Source of the DNA: Kappaphycus alvarezii
Lineage: Eukaryota; Rhodophyta; Florideophyceae; Gigartinales; Solieriaceae
Assembly: GCA_002205965.3 (NCBI GenBank)
Contig: NADL03000027.1
Span: forward strand, 609,416-673,415
Direction: 5' to 3'
Length of the DNA: 64,000 nt
Shown here: in pieces, positions 45,549 through 56,005 of the stretch
How the letters are laid out: each line of letters begins with the position of its first letter
Numbering within the stretch: the stretch's first letter is position 1
Program-made: the position numbers and the translations under genes
The notes under the pieces: model-generated
Seen by the model: the letters and a program-made list of their open reading frames with translations, nothing else
Databases searched by the model: none
What the model was told of the DNA's origin: nothing

Positions 45549-47937
45549 ATGGTACTCTTGTGGAGGGGGGTTAATTCCCCTTCCGATTCGAGCTCAACTG
45601 GTGACAGTATCTTAGTCTTTAATGGAAGCGACGATGTTCGCAGGTTCTTTTTCTATTTTGAGAATGTGGTTATGGCTGGTAAGGAAGAAGACGAAAAAGC
45701 AATGAAACTGCTTGCCCACTTGGATGGTGCTGCATTTCGACTTTTACTACGACTCCTTTGCCAAAGACGGTTCACTCACAGAGGAGGCAAAGAACTATAA
45801 AATAGTAAAACAAAGGATCATTTCAAACTTTGCGGCTCCAGAGGAACCTCAAGATGTCATCCGGCAAGCCCTAGAAGCAGGTTTTGCTATTGATGATATC
45901 CCCGGATCGCTGAAAATCATCGATAAGCTGTACGAAAAAGCGGGCTTTGATGACCGGGCGAAATTTGGGCTGTTAAGGTCGGCCGCTTGTAACCATAGTG
46001 AGTTGGCACAATTCCTCGCCTTTAGGGGCCCGACAGACTACGCGGGGATAGTGCAGGCTTTAAAAGATTTCTGGTTCAATCACCTGTCTTTCATCGGTTC
46101 CGCTTCCTCTCGACCCCAACAAGTTTCTCCTGCGAAACTCATGGTACGCCCGGATGCCCGTACCAGGAATATCGAAGACAAAGTCGACGCCTTGGCCGAA
46201 GATCTGTCAAGACTCACTTTGCTCATCAAAAAACAGAAAGATAACAATCGTGGCATCGTGGGCCCAGCAGGCGGACAACAGGCGGGGGAACGTCTTTGTT
46301 CCTACTGCAGGGAACCAGGACATGGTGCGAGCCGTTGTCCGAAAAATCCCGAGAGAGATATCCGTTGCTCCCTGTGCCATAAACTAGGCCATTCGGAAGC
46401 TACCTGCTGGACCAAGGTAAGGAAAGCGGTCGGCTTTTCAGACAACAAAGGTGTTAAAGAAAATACCGAAGAAAAAGTTGCCGTAATGAAGGAGGAAAAG
46501 GCTCCTGTTGAAGCTGTGAATGCTACCAAAAGGCTAGCTGACGGGCAAGCCGTAAGAAAACAGGCACGTCAAGAAGATCGTACCGGAATTCCAATCCCAA
46601 GGCTTCTCAATCATCCCCCTGTCATCCAGAATGCCCCTCAAAAAGAACCAGATCTAAACTTGCGAAATAAGAAGAAAGGAAAAGTCACCAGTAGGTCGAA
46701 AAGGGCTGCTGTTCGCCAGTTGCAGGAGTATGTAAGCCGCTATGATGTGCTTGCGGAACTTTCAAATGCTAGCTGTGGACTTACTTTCGGGCAACTCCTA
46801 CGCGGAGAGGCGGACGAAGCAAAGAAGGTTATTCGCCGTCTTATCGGAAAACCTACAGGCGCGAGAGCCTCAATGATTACACAGATAGAACATCTGAAAA
46901 GAGATGAAACCCCAGACAGGCTCCTCCGGTTGGCCAAACTACGAGTGTATGGCACGGAGGCTTGGGCCTTACTGGACTCGGGAGCTGTCCCGGACGTAAT
47001 GTCAAAAGAGTTCTCGGAACGCCTATGCCTTTCTCCAGAGGAAACTACTCGCACTATAACGGTGGCTAATGGAGTCGTCGCTGGATGCGTTGGTTCCATG
47101 TCAAAGGTTCCGACATCTTTTGAGGACCTTACGGTACAATTAGAGTACCTCGTGGTGGAAAATACCCCCTTTGACATCATTATTGGGAGGCCTACCTTAA
47201 AATCACTAAAGGCTCTTATGGACTTCGACACGGACTCGGTTGTAATACGCGTAGATGAAAAGGAGGTTTTAGTCCCGTTGGAGCCCGACTTCCGTGCCAC
47301 AGAAAGAAAGATCATGCAGGGGAAAGGAGACAAGACCCCGAGCGAAGACTTTACTTCCGATTCGGATTTATTCACGAACGCCTCTGATACGGAAGATGAA
47401 CTGGTGGTGGCAGTCGTTAGGGATGGAGACTATGAAGATATCCCAATTAATATGCAACCTGGGGAGTCGGGAGCAATATCCGTAGACGACAGTCAGACAG
47501 AGGAGCTACTCGGTGCACTACGAGCTCGTCTTGCGCACCTTCCAAAAAGTATTCAGAGAGATATAAGCGGTGCCTTACGGGAGACGGGGGTAGTTGCGTG
47601 GAACATGAATGAGTTGCGTCCGGCTTCCGTCCCTATAACCCACGGATTTGAGCTAAAAGACAAAACCCCAATCTACCATCGGGCACGTCGGATGGCCCCA
47701 AAACACTACGACGTAGTAAGAACTGAGATTGATAACATGCTCAGGGCTGGAATAATTACACCTGCAGCATCTGAATGGTCATTTCCGGTGGTCATTGCCC
47801 AAAAGAAGGACGGAAAGCCTCGTTTTTGTGTCGATTATCGCACCCTCAACAGACAAATGAAGGCTGACAGATGGCCTTTACCCCGGATAGAGGAAATATT
47901 TGATGAGCTGGGGGAGGTTCGGTCTTTACCACACTAG
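45549..47937 (+). CDS. gypsy-1 gag, protease and N-terminal RT
   Basis: The first frame (from about 45,549) encodes the gag start (FFFYFENVVMAGKEEDEKAM). A one-base change near 45,738 moves it to the long frame ending at 47,937. Gag continues with YYDSFAKDGSLTEEAKNYKI. Two CCHC knuckles follow (CSYCREPGHGASRC and CSLCHKLGHSEATC, both C-x2-C-x4-H-x4-C, 46,299-46,409), then an aspartic protease with LLDSGAVPDVMSKEF (about 46,970). RT begins with IITPAASEWSFPVVIAQKKDG and FCVDYRTLNRQ. The frame is lost within a G-rich run at 47,911-47,920, just before FTTLDLFAGYWQV, which continues in the next frame. Gag and pol seem to have been one continuous polyprotein. Gag packages the RNA; protease cuts the polyprotein. 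Confidence 0.92.
45550..45563 (+). other. gypsy-1 primer-binding site
   Basis: TGGTACTCTTGTGG begins at the first base after the 5' LTR. LTR elements prime minus-strand DNA from a tRNA whose 3' CCA pairs with TGG here. The tRNA species is not identified. Gypsy-2 has TGGTACCGCATCC in the same position. Confidence 0.65.
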
Positions 47938-50210
47938 ACCTGTTCGCCGGCTATTGGCAAGTTCGCATGAGCGAAAACTGTAAGGAGATGACTACATTTG
48001 TTTGTCGCTACGGAACCTTTAAATTTGAAGTAATGCCGTTCGGACTAATGAACGCCCCATCAACGTTCCAGCGAATGATGGACAAGGTCTTACGAGACAT
48101 CCCGTTCGCACGTGTCTATCTGGACGACGTAGTAGTCTTTTCATCTGACTTGCATGAACATGTGGAGCACTTGAGGGAAGTATTTCAGGCCATAGCGGCT
48201 GCGGGTCTGAAATTGAAAATAACCAAATGCAGTTTCGCGATGCCTTCAGTGAAACTCCTTGGCCATAAGGTGGATTCAAGTGGCGTAAGTGTCGATGAAA
48301 GAAAAGTAGTGGCTATAAAAAAAGCACCAGTCCCAAAATCAACAACGGAACTACGTAGTTTTCTGGGTTTGGCAGGTTACTATCGGCGGTTCATTAAAGG
48401 ATTTGCCGACATCTCAGCCGCCTTACATGCTGGGACTTCGGGGAATAGAAGATTCGAATGGACGGAAGAAATGACGTCTGCTTTCGAGGAGCTGAAGGAA
48501 AAACTTACTTCGCCACCTGTGCTTGCCTACCCCGACTTCTCAGCTCCATTTGTCGTTGAGACGGATGCATCGAAAGTCGCCATCGGGGCTGTTCTAGCAC
48601 AAAAGAAAGAAGATGGAAAGGTACACCCGATCCAATATGCGAGCCGTACTATGAATTCATCTGAACGAAATTACAGTGCTAGCGAAAGAGAAGCTTTGGC
48701 CGTAATTTTTGCCTTGCGCAAGTTTCGCGTTTACCTATTATCGTCAGACCCCTTCCGGCTAATCACCGATCACCAAGCTCTCCGGAATGCGTTCAAAAGG
48801 AAAGATGTCCACGGAAGGTTAGCGCGCTGGCTCGATTTTCTAGCCGAATATGATTTCACGATAGAGTACCGAGCAGGGAAGGAAAATGCTCCGGCAGACT
48901 ATCTCTCCCGCTTTGGTCTTCCAGAAAAACCAGGGTCAACATCGGACGAAGGGATGCTCGCCATGCTTACAGAGTCTCAGGTGACTAATCTCGATTTGGA
49001 GCCATTCTTACAGAATGTCATTAGGTATTTGAGTAAGTTTGAGATTATTGAGGACAACGAAAAACTCAAACTTTCGGTCAAAAGGGGCGCAAAAAGCTTT
49101 ATATTATGGGAAGGACAGCTGTTTCGACGGACCGCGAAGGGTATCCGAGCTATTCCACACATTTCATCCCGTGTAGGGATACTTAGGATGTTCCACGACG
49201 AGATGGGACATTGGGATGTTCGAACCACCAAGCAGTTCGTGTTGGATCGATATTGGTGGCCTGGAGTCTATAGTGACATTCACGAGTTTGTGAAGAGCTG
49301 TAGAGGATGTCAGGAGTCAAAGCCTTTGGTCCCTTACAAGACAACACTTTATGTGCCCCTGACAAATATATTCGAGACTTATTCTATCGATTTTGCCGGT
49401 CCTCTTCCCGCCAAGCAAGGATCGAAAAATCGCTACATCCTAATAGCGGTGGAGCACCTAACGGGATGGCCGTTCGCCGTCGCGGCGGAATCGACTACGG
49501 CCCATGTAGTGATAGAGTTCGTTAAGAAAGAGATTATGTTGACTTTTGGCCCGCCGGTAAGAATGATATCGGATAATGCGACTTGCTTCACGTCAGGAGC
49601 TCTGGTGGACTTCATGAAAAGAAACGGTATCTCCTGGAGAACTATCCTGGCCTACGCACCCATGTCTAATGGAAGGGCAGAGCGGATGGTGCGAACTCTG
49701 AAATCTTCAGTAAAAAAGATGGTGTTGGAACACGGGGACGCATGGGAAGATGTACTCCCCACGGTCCTGTACGGCTACCGGCGTCGGCGGCTCTCGAGTG
49801 GTTTCTCCCCGTTTGAATTGATGTTCGGAGTACCACCCCGTCTGGTGCATACGGATGCTACGTCGACTCTTACAAACCCCACCCAAGACCATAGAGCGAA
49901 CGAACTACTGGCTTGCAGGGTGTGGAGAATGAATCGAGCCATGGAACAACTAAGAGGCCAAGAACGGTTTGTGGGCGGAACAGGCATCACGTTTCAGGTG
50001 GGCGACTGGGTTTTAGTAGCGCATGGGCATTCCTTAAGTTCTACTATCAAGTGGCCTGCATTATCCTCACAGTATTATGGACCGTGCCGTATCATTAAGG
50101 CAAAGCACCCTCGTTATGAATTAGCGTCACTTCATGGTCGCCAAACAAGGCGTCCCATTCATGCCCGCAGGCTGCAGCTTTACACAAGGCGACCCAAACA
50201 TCTATGTTAA
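47923..50210 (+). CDS. gypsy-1 C-terminal RT, RNase H and integrase
   Basis: This continues the polyprotein after the break at about 47,916; the ATG at 47,967 is unlikely to be a true start. RT: FTTLDLFAGYWQV, VMPFGLMNAPSTFQRMMDKV, and catalytic FARVYLDDVVVF (YLDD at about 48,117). RNase H: FVVETDASKVAIGAVLAQK (about 48,550), then the DHQALRNAF and AGKENAPADYLSR segments. Integrase: zinc domain HDEMGHW...CRGCQ (about 49,195-49,315), then the three acidic sites in YSIDFAGPL, ISDNATCF and SNGRAERMVRT. The tail GDWVLVAHG...YYGPCRIIKAKHPRYEL is the GPY/F module. No chromodomain follows; stop at 50,208. This half is free of further breaks. Confidence 0.93.
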
Positions 50211-50381
50211 GATGTTTCAGTGATTTATTTTTCTGCGTTTTGCTTTAAAAAGGAAACCACAAAAAAAAAAAAAGTAAAGAAGAAGAAGCAGAAAAAGAAG
50301 AAAAAATGATTTATGTAATGCTCATTTGAACTTCGATTGGTAAGAGCCCATTGGATTTCAAGCCGTCCCGTGGCCTGCTGT

Positions 50382-50394
50382 AGGGGGAGGATAG
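50382..50394 (+). other. gypsy-1 polypurine tract
   Basis: AGGGGGAGGATAG directly abuts the 3' LTR start TGTTGTGG, the standard position for the plus-strand primer. A second A/G-rich run lies at 50,262-50,306. Confidence 0.75.
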
Positions 50395-51923
50395 TGTTGT
50401 GGCTCACAGTGGCCGGTGTCCTGTGGCCACAAATTATGGTCCCGAGAGCCATGTACAGTACCGTACATGGCCACAAATTCGGGATACGAGAGCCATGTAC
50501 AGTACTGTGCATGGCTCTGAGCCACAAATGGCGTGTACTGCACAACAGTACAGTAGAGGCGCCTCAAAACAGGCGAATAGGGGGGTCTAAGGGCTACTTT
50601 TTATGTTTTGCTAGGAATTTAGTAGCAATTTGTGCGTTTTAGTAATTTGCGAATCTCTATATAAAGGCTGGTCGACCGGGGTGTGAGCCTCGACCGACAA
50701 GAAAAGCCAGTACCACATCCAAAACCTCCACCCAAAACTCCACATCCAAAACCCCACACCCAAAACCTCCACATCCAAAACCTCCACACTCCAAAACCCC
50801 CACACCCAAAACCTCCACATCCAAAAACCCCACTCCAAAACGTTGCCGTCCGACTCCTTGTTGTCCTCTAGGCAGTGGTGTCCCTTGTCTCCTTGGACTT
50901 ACGGTGTGCATACCGAAGTTCAAGGGGGCAATACCCATTATACTGCAGGTGTCCCTTGTCTCTTTGGACTTTCGGTGCTTAGCTCGAAGTTCAAGGGGGC
51001 AATACCCTCAGTGACTGCTATACTCTAAAAACCTTCCTGGAACTTCGAGGAATGGTTGGAGGGTTAAGGAAGCCACTACGCACCCCGAAGGATCATCAAA
51101 GGTATCAGGAACTCCGTCGGAGGGAAGAAAGGGAAGGCCTCGTCAACAGATCTACCGAAGGGGAGAGCTCTGCCATCACAGCTTACCCTAGGCATCCCCT
51201 TATTGACGACGAGGCCGAGGAGGGGTCCGAAGAATCCGAACAGGTCTCCATCCGGACGGGTCTCCTTCCCAAGCCTCTAGCTACTCAAGACAACCCCCTC
51301 GCTCTGCACAGCCTTCGTCCCGTCCGTCGCACCGTACAACCGCCCTTGGGTCCTCTTCCGTGGCTACTTCCTCCCGGGCCCAGGCCCGCATTGACCCTTG
51401 TCTGTACCACAGCTTTTAAAGTCGCAACAGACAGGGAGAGAAGGGAGAGGAATAAGAAAGGCAAAAAGCCTAAGTTTCACTGTCGCATCTGCGACATCGA
51501 GTTCGTCAGTTCCGGACAAAAAGCTGTGCACGAGGCCGGTGGGAGGCACCAAAGGGCAGAACAAAGGTTAAGGGAAAGCAAGGATCCTCCCGCGGTGTAC
51601 TGATTGCGACATTACCTTCGCCCAGGAGATCGACCTAGAGACTCATCTGCGCAGTAACAAGCACCGTAGGAGAGCTTCCTTTCTCGGCGAGAAGAGACGT
51701 AATTAGAGTATTTTATTGAACTAAAAAAACAACAGAAAAGAAAAAGAAACAAAAGAAAAGAAAAAAAAAAAAAAGAAAACGAAAAAAAAAGAAAACAAAA
51801 AAAAAGAAAACAAACAAAAAAAAGAAAACAAACAAACAAAATAAAATTTAGAAGCCCTCAAATAGAGGTGCCGAAAGAAAAACTGAACCCCTTCCAGTGC
51901 TTAACAGAAAAATAGCACTATTA
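50395..51923 (+). repeat. gypsy-1 3' LTR
   Basis: It starts TGTTGTGGCTCAC (one T fewer than the left LTR) and ends AATAGCACTATTA. It matches the 5' LTR almost base for base outside the minisatellite and A-rich tract, which argues for recent insertion. TATA box at 50,658-50,665. Confidence 0.92.
51052..51704 (+). pseudogene. zinc-finger ORF of the 3' LTR, frameshifted
   Basis: This is the second copy of the LTR-borne zinc-finger frame. Relative to 44,702-45,355 it has lost one base in CCGGAACGGG (about 51,254) and gained one in GACCTTG (about 51,395), which restores frame. It then gained a further C at about 51,590 (CCTCCCGCGG), which ends translation before the second finger. The first finger (CRICDIEFVSS) is intact. 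These are all single-base homopolymer changes, so sequencing error is possible. Confidence 0.8.
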
Positions 51924-52036
51924 CTATCCTAGGGCCAAGCATAACCTTTTCTCCCTTTTTCTTTTCTTCCTAAGCAAAGCATTTTTCACCGTGCTGCACC
52001 TCCCCTGGAGGTGCCGGGAGCTCCCCGGGCAAATGA
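51924..52036 (-). repeat. right part of the gypsy-2-family LTR split by gypsy-1
   Basis: It begins with the duplicated CTATC and continues CCTAGGGCCAAGC. It stays homologous to 60,663-60,817, including CTGCACCTCCCCTGGAGGTG and GGGAGCTCCCCGGG, then loses similarity before the hairpin. There is no gypsy-2 coding sequence beside it, so it is a solo or truncated LTR. Confidence 0.75.
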
Positions 52037-52039
52037 GTT

Positions 52040-54010
52040 AAAAATTCGAGAATTTAGGACTCCTGCAATCAGCGTAGAAAGATTTCCAAAAAGATACTGA
52101 TTTACTCAAAAAATTAAATTGCCAACAACGGATCTCGTACGGAGCATGAGGGCCGTTACACGAGCCACTGCGTGAAATACAGTACCATGATGAACCACTT
52201 TGTGCGGAAAAAATAGAGCGCACTAAATGGAATTCTTGATTCTTTCGTTCACAGTTTCATGACGTGCCTCAGCAGGGAGTGTAAATCCTTTTGGATTGGC
52301 ACACAGTGCTTGGAGTAATACAGCGTGCATGGGTGTATCCATTATCAGCAATAACATGCTCATTGCTGTTCAATGAAAAGCATTTTTTGTTTCAAATACG
52401 TAGATCTGGATACGAACCGCAAGGAAAAGGTCCATTACACCAGACAATACCACTACTTGTCACAGGCAACTCAATTTCATAACGAAACCTGCCCATGTAA
52501 CTTATGAGAAAACCACTTTGAGTAGAAAGGGCTTGGCTCATTGATAGGGCAATCTGTTCCGTCGACAGAACAGGCAACGGTATCCCACAAATTGCCCGAA
52601 TAAAAACGGGAATCCCACGAAATCTGCTACAAATGTTAGTAAACAATTAGAAACTTAGCCCTACCAAAACCAAAGTAAAAATAAACCTACCACTGGGAGA
52701 ATCGAAACCTTCTCTATGAAAACCAAGATCATTTCCTAAAAGGTTTTTCATCACAGTTTCAAATTACCGGGCTGACTGCCTCTGTGCTGTAATTTTTCAA
52801 AAAATAAGAAGAAACACAGTAGATGAACCGATAGGGCCTTTTTTGACAACGATGGAATTAGTATATTCCATACTATAGATGAAACCTCAGTTGACACCCT
52901 GAAAATTGCCCTAAATCGCCTCCTCCCTACTGTTCCAAGTCCCTCGCCCAGGGACTTGGAACAGTAAGGAAAAAAGATGATCCCGCGGTTTGAGTGAAAA
53001 GGGCCGGGGTTGCCGTGTCCATGGTGGACAGCAGTGAATTGGGACGACATAGCTCGCATCCCATTTCACTGCCCACCCACCACTAATTAAAAGCATAAAT
53101 AGTTACCCTGTGATGCCCGAAAAAATGATCGGCTAGAGAACAGGAAAGAAGTGATTGAAAGACAGTACAAAATTCATAAATAGATTCCTATTTTCGAATA
53201 CAGAAATATGTTAAATATTAAAGAGTCCAGTATAGAAATATGTTAAATATTAAAGAGTCCAATACATAAAATGATTAAAATTCTACATTCAGAAGTACAG
53301 CCATGCACATCACTGTTTAAGGACACCTTAATCTGAGGTAACTATTGAGTTCGTCTACTTGAATTAGAACTTAATATTAGTCTTATTTTCAGGTCGCCGA
53401 TATTTATACTAAAATTAAAGAACTATCCCAGAAACGGTCAAATCTTACTTCTCTGTTGCATTGTCTACAAAGATTCGTAAATTTCAAAAATTATGTATTT
53501 TTGAATAAACTTAGGGATGGTGCTAATGCCGTTAACTACCGAATTGTATAAAAATCGATACTCTTCAAAATGGGGTCGCCGAACTACAGTGATTCAAATA
53601 ATTATTTTTTTTACTTCGAACTTTGATATTTCGAGATTTCGTTTACAGTGATTCGGGGTCGAATACCGGATTAGGATCAACATACTTTTAAATTCGGATA
53701 CCGAAGTTATCTATAAATTCCTGAGTTCGATACTAGAACTTAGAAGTGGCTGTCGTGATGAACGTGACTGAGCATAATTTATGTTACCTTGTTGTGGAAG
53801 ATAGTACTGGACGCCAACGTAACAGTACACACATGAATTAAAATTTTTTTATCCAAATACTTAATGAAATAAAATAGGTTGAGGACCATACGTATTTCAG
53901 AAAATCCTTTCCACTGTAAAACTTTACATTACGTAATGAAGATGGCTATAATACTGGCATTCTCATTATGGCCGATAGGTTCAATTATCGCTTTAGGTTT
54001 GCCAATCTTC
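52040..54010. other. no gene seen; AT-rich
   Basis: Only short frames. A near-exact 30-bp tandem duplication (AAATATGTTAAATATTAAAGAGTCC type) lies at about 53,205-53,262. An inverted repeat TTCCAAGTCCCTCGCCCAGGGACTTGGAA occurs at about 52,934-52,963. Nothing else can be supported. Confidence 0.45.
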
Positions 54011-54014
54011 TACT

Positions 54015-54897
54015 TTGAGGATGCCTGAGAAACTAACCGAGTCCTCAAGGGCTGTCGTTCTTTTGAGGCGCAAGCTTGCGTCTGGAGAAATCGATCGGGA
54101 CTCAAACCCTAAGCAGATATGGGCGACGGAGGCTTTTTTTATGAACCATATGCTTGACAACTTCAGAACGAAGCTTAACAAGCTCAAACAGGAGTATTAT
54201 GGTGATAATGCTGGTGAGTGCCACTTTTACTTTTACTTTTATTTATCTTCTGGTGATTTACTAACCTGTTAATAGATGAGAGTATTGTTTGTTTGCGGTA
54301 TCGATGTACGGTGGATGAGACCACCTCGAAGAGGCGGAGGTTAGGTAATGAGGAGGATGAATCTGTTGAGTCGTCAGAGGTGGAAGTTACTAAGAAAGAT
54401 ACCACATGTTCCAGTTGTTTCAGCCTTTACATTTAATGTCTACTTGGACTGAACCTGGTACAAAGACTAGATGTGTCACTGTGGCTGTCCTGTTACCAAG
54501 TGGAGTCGGTGCTGGGGAATTTTTTGTCCGGATGTTAGAGGGCGGAAGTGAGTTTCAAGTAACAGTATGTTGGCCAAAGCCTCTGTGTGATCCTGCTGTA
54601 ATGCACTGGAAGTGGCTTACAGACACTGATGGTAATTGTATAGAACGCTATCATCCTAGGTTGATTGGGTTTGAGCACGATCTGAAATCTTTTCGCGACA
54701 GGTCGTCTGATATGGTTGAATCATACTCCAGGCTCGCTCTTCCATTCGCTATACAGACGCATATTTACGCTAAGTACAATTTAGGATGGAGGGATAGTTC
54801 AGCACGAATGGTATACATTGACTTGAAGGCAATGCTGGAAAACTATTCATTTTTGCATGACGAGAACTCCTTTGAAATAAGTAAGTGTTTCAATTAG
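54015..54897 (+). CDS. uncharacterised spliced gene, frames damaged
   Basis: Not recognised. Exon 1 (54,015-54,213) encodes a charged helical segment (ESSRAVVLLRRKLASGEIDR ... NKLKQEYYGDNA). A 62-base intron (54,214-54,275) has GTGAGT, a CTAAC branch word and TTAATAG. Its removal joins the frame exactly (NA-DESIVCLRYR). Exon 2 has an acidic run (GNEEDESVESSEVEV), then two single-base frame changes near 54,395-54,455. The rest is a well-formed, hydrophobic-aromatic domain (VTVAVLLPSGVGAGEFFVRM, VTVCWPKPLCDPAVMHWKWL, then LALPFAIQTHIYAKYNLGW) ending by 54,895. I have a faint memory of similar orphan proteins in algae and diatoms but cannot name one. It may be transposon-associated. Confidence 0.5.
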
Positions 54898-55026
54898 AAT
54901 TTCAGGGTCAGCAAGCTTCACGTATGAATTTAATGTGAACGTGAATATTAACGTTAACCGTAGGTCTTATAGAACCTCTTCATTATTCACATGATAAGAC
55001 ATTAATTGATATTTACTGCCCCCCCA

Positions 55027-55104
55027 GGAGATACTGTACGCCCTTCCAATCAAGGCGTACAGTATCTCCTAACTCGTGAATTTTGGGGTGCATTGTACAG
55101 TACA
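55027..55104. repeat. hairpin-bearing LTR fragment (outer end of gypsy-2)
   Basis: A perfect 16-bp stem, GGAGATACTGTACGCC (55,027-55,042) with its complement at 55,054-55,069, surrounds a short loop. It is followed by ACTCGTGAATTTT and a TACAGTAC run. The same hairpin and tail occur at 60,817-60,894 inside the gypsy-2 LTR. No match extends to the left, so if this is the 3' LTR of gypsy-2 it is truncated. Confidence 0.6.
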
Positions 55105-55544
55105 GTACTGTACTGTTCAATACACCACTCCTTGTGCCCCCGCACCCGAAGTGCACCTCGGGTGCACACTTGAGGACCCACTTGCACCGGTCACCAACAC
55201 CCCGGACCCCCGTCGAAGCAACTTATCTTCCCCGTTCTCGGCCCAAGCTCCCCTCGTTCTCAACTCCTGGCCTTATCACCTTGCAACCCCAATTCACGCT
55301 CACTTCCAACTCCTATCCCGCCCTCTCCCTTCCACAGACCCGTTTCCGTTGCCTTGAACGTCTCGGAATCAACAACTGAGCGCGCTGAGGTGTAGCCGAA
55401 CTACCAGTGTGCTCGTTGGAGTGCTCAAGACAATCTCGGCGGCGCCTCCGTCTCCTGGAAGCGAAGTTGGAGCGTGTGTATTGTTGTATTGTACAACTAA
55501 CCAATCGACAATTCATTATGCTTCCTGCTCTCCTGTGCACCTTA

Positions 55545-55951
55545 ATGGCACGCACCAAACAAAAAGCTTCGCTCAGCACCGGGGGCGAGCTCCTCGCGCT
55601 GCCATCGCGACCAAGGCCGCCTGTGTTCCCCGTACCAATGCGGGGGCCCTTTCTCGTCCTGAGTTCTTGCGGCTTCGTGGTCGTCGTGACATTGTGAAGA
55701 TCATCTACCGAAGCCGAACTCCTCTCCTTTTTGCTTTTTACTCCGAAGGGGCCCCAAACGCGGTCGCCATGACTGAGGATGAGCACAAGGCCCTATTCGA
55801 GATTCACTTGACCGCCTTCGTGCGACATGCGAACGGCCGGGAACTTACTCGAGATGAGGCCTACTGCCTTGGCCTCACTGAATCCCTGGAGGACGTGCAC
55901 TTTGCCTTGTCATCGTCTCTGCCCGACCATTGTCTACTTCTCCCGTCCTAG
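55545..55951 (+). CDS. strongly diverged histone H3-like protein
   Basis: From ATG 55,545 the translation is MARTKQKASLSTGG. After a one-base shift in GGGGG (55,581-55,585) it continues RAPRAAIATKAA, which matches the canonical H3 tail position by position. K4 and K23 are kept; K9 is Leu, K14 Arg, K18 Ala and K27 Val. Further on, IIYRSRTPLLF resembles the alpha-N helix, and EHKALFEIHLTAFVRHANGR followed by ELTRDEA resembles the end of helix 2, loop 2 and helix 3. The helix-1 region is shortened. H3 is the nucleosome core histone; whether this product could fold is doubtful. It could be an odd variant or a decaying copy. It lies between the gypsy-2 pol stop and the LTR fragment at 55,027, on the opposite strand. 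Confidence 0.6.
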
Positions 55952-56005
55952 CCTCCTTCTTGACTAGCTCCTCCCTATTCCATTTGCCAGGTAGCGCTTT
56001 TTACG

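Larger units (their letters stand above)
44049..45549 (+). repeat. gypsy-1 5' LTR (about 1.5 kb)
   Basis: It starts TGTTTGTGGCTCAC and ends AATAGCACTATTA. It contains two long near-palindromes (44,103-44,126 and 44,144-44,173), a TATA box, a CCAAAACCTCCACAT minisatellite (about 44,368-44,492), two 71-bp tandem units that each fold into a hairpin (44,528-44,669), a zinc-finger ORF (44,702-45,355) and an A-rich tract (about 45,373-45,475). At 1.5 kb it is long for an LTR, and the ORF accounts for much of the length. Confidence 0.92.
44049..51923 (+). mobile_element. complete, recent Ty3/gypsy LTR retrotransposon (gypsy-1)
   Basis: This is a 7.9-kb element with two nearly identical LTRs (about 1,501 and 1,529 bp, differing mainly in an A-rich tract, a minisatellite and a few single bases). 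It has a perfect CTATC target duplication, a PBS beginning TGG immediately after the 5' LTR and a purine tract immediately before the 3' LTR. Coding order is gag-protease-RT-RNase H-integrase, as in Ty3/gypsy. Two single-base frame breaks interrupt gag-pol. Unusually, each LTR carries its own zinc-finger reading frame. No chromodomain is seen at the integrase C-terminus. The element sits inside an LTR of a related family, so it is the younger of the two. Confidence 0.95.

Noticed and set aside
46740-47375. 211-residue minus-strand frame inside gypsy-1
   Set aside because: It is antisense to gag-protease of a well-supported element and carries no domain.
50337-50642. Short frames shared by 43,980-44,276 and 50,337-50,642 as a duplicated gene
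   Set aside because: They are the U3 end of the two gypsy-1 LTRs, including the palindromes, and are not conserved coding sequence.
55313-55786. 157-residue minus-strand frame
   Set aside because: It overlaps the H3-like frame in antisense and shows no motif; it is a shadow of GC-rich coding DNA.
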